DNA from: Clostridia bacterium
Lineage (GTDB): Bacteria; Bacillota; Clostridia; Peptostreptococcales; Anaerovoracaceae
Direction of reading: 5' to 3'
NCBI GenBank assembly: GCA_902363595.1
Contig: CABJAP010000028.1
Coordinates: 1,162 to 23,685, forward strand
Length of the DNA: 22,524 nucleotides
How positions within the stretch are numbered: position 1 is the first letter of the stretch; each line of letters opens with the position of its first letter. Below the pieces are notes generated by a model. It had not been told where the DNA came from. It saw only the letters and a program-made list of their open reading frames with translations, and did not search any database. A program made the translations under genes and the position numbers. Shown in pieces: positions 21,964 to 22,524 of this stretch.

Positions 21964-22295
21964 TTTTCAACCTCCTGATTCCAGCATAACTCGCAATCTT
22001 CATATGAACATTCATCAAGATCTTCTATCTGTCCATACAAACGTTTTCTGCATGCGTTACAGTAGACTCCGCTATCAAAATACGTTGACTTGGGGAACTT
22101 TTCTTGAAAGTCTTTTAAATACGTCCGTACCGGATGCTCTTTGTCCCATGTAGATACGATCTTTTCTGCTTCGTCTGGATTTTCAAATATCCATTCTTGA
22201 CATTCCGTTATCTCGTCCGTTGTAACATCGCAACACATGCAGTCTGTATTCTTGCACATTCTCCAAAACTTTTTTACGAACTCTTTAAATTCCAT
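21960..22295 (-). CDS. Conserved hypothetical phage protein with Cys clusters
   Basis: A 111-residue acidic protein. The N-terminus reads FKEFVKKFWRMCKNTDC with nearby MCCD. The middle has PDEAEKIVSTWDKEHPVRTY, and the C-terminal part has YCNACRKRLYG followed by CSYEDCELCW, suggesting one or two zinc sites. The combination of C-x-x-C, K-x-x-P-x-x-T-Y and a Cys-rich end is common in small phage proteins. Function unknown. GGGAGGAAGAAA precedes the ATG. Confidence 0.68.
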   Translation of the reverse strand: MEFKEFVKKFWRMCKNTDCMCCDVTTDEITECQEWIFENPDEAEKIVSTWDKEHPVRTYLKDFQEKFPKSTYFDSGVYCNACRKRLYGQIEDLDECSYEDCELCWNQEVEK

Positions 22296-22458
22296 TTTCT
22301 TCCTCCCGCATTATATACTCTTTGCCTGTAAACTGATCTTTGATAATTACCTGTCCGTCACGGGCGCCTATGTCAATGCAAGTGTCTTTACACATACTGT
22401 CAATAAGGCGCATCATGCTGTTTACCTCCTGCTCTCTTTGCTCTGTCGTTTTAATCAT
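22285..22458 (-). CDS. Small hypothetical phage protein
   Basis: A 57-residue frame, MIKTTEQREQEVNSMMRLID then CKDTCIDIGARDGQVIIKDQ and FTGKEYIMREEENGI. It starts in a TGATG junction with the upstream gene, with GGGAGGTG 7 bases before the ATG, and overlaps the next gene by 11 bases. The tight coupling and good ribosome site support translation. I recognise no family. Confidence 0.6.
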   Translation of the reverse strand: MIKTTEQREQEVNSMMRLIDSMCKDTCIDIGARDGQVIIKDQFTGKEYIMREEENGI

Positions 22459-22523
22459 CACCGCTCACCTCCCAGCTCCGGGTTGTCGTGGATGTTGCCG
22501 ATAATCTTGATATCGCTTTCTGT
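22458..22523 (-). CDS. YopX-like phage protein, last 21 codons only
   Basis: The minus-strand frame at the right edge reads SDIKIIGNIHDNPELGGER then stop. The I-G-N-I-x-D-N-P-E-L ending is characteristic of YopX family proteins, which are common in Firmicute phages and of unknown function. The N-terminal part is outside the window. Its stop overlaps the next start. Confidence 0.75.
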   Translation of the reverse strand, partial: TESDIKIIGNIHDNPELGGER

Positions 22524-22524
22524 G

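Overview
The window is the packaging, head and tail region of a siphovirus or prophage from a low-to-moderate GC Firmicute. A Clostridia host, probably Lachnospiraceae-like, is inferred from AT-rich intergenic DNA, strong AGGAGG-type ribosome binding sites and gene families common in that group. No integrase, lysis, replication or host gene is visible, so prophage versus free phage cannot be decided here. Nearly all genes lie on the minus strand and are read from high to low coordinates.

Layout in transcription order. (1) 22524-20920: end of the early/middle region. It holds a YopX-like C-terminus at the window edge, several small Cys-rich or conserved phage proteins joined by ATGA-type overlaps, and a candidate RinA/ArpU-like late regulator. 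(2) 20880-18230: an accessory island between the late regulator and terminase. It has a zinc-ribbon/PD-(D/E)XK (DUF559-like) nuclease with its own promoter and terminator; a three-gene operon hicA-hicB-secB-like with its own promoter and terminator; a plus-strand XRE repressor; and a scrap of DNA methyltransferase coding sequence abutting terminase. (3) 18229-12498: a fused TerS-TerL terminase, SPP1-type portal, minor capsid protein with an unrecognised C-terminal domain, a zinc-ribbon protein and an HExxH protein. (4) 12497-8656: Gp20-like scaffold, major capsid protein, a 43-aa linker protein missed by length-limited ORF calling, head-tail connector and completion proteins, tail terminator and major tail protein. 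(5) 8644-1: two tail-assembly chaperone-type proteins, a small Com-like zinc ribbon with an apparent AUU start, tape measure, Dit, Tal with an S74 self-cleaving chaperone domain, and the start of a further tail/baseplate protein.

How it works together. Terminase and portal package DNA into a shell built from scaffold and coat. Connector proteins join this to a tube measured by the tape-measure protein and tipped by Dit and Tal. The accessory island is the main point of interest. A HicAB toxin-antitoxin pair followed directly by a SecB-family chaperone has the layout of a toxin-antitoxin-chaperone (TAC) module. HicB carries a C-terminal extension that could be a chaperone-dependence tail. Such modules can act in phage exclusion, so this may be a phage-borne (moron) defence or maintenance system.

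No stretch over 300 bases lacks a gene. The larger gaps are 12498-12629 (terminator and a GC-rich stem), 18230-18399 (divergent control region plus methyltransferase remnant), 18763-18910 (two hairpins between convergent genes) and 20048-20201 (hicA promoter and nuclease terminator). No tRNA, rRNA, CRISPR array or insertion sequence was seen.
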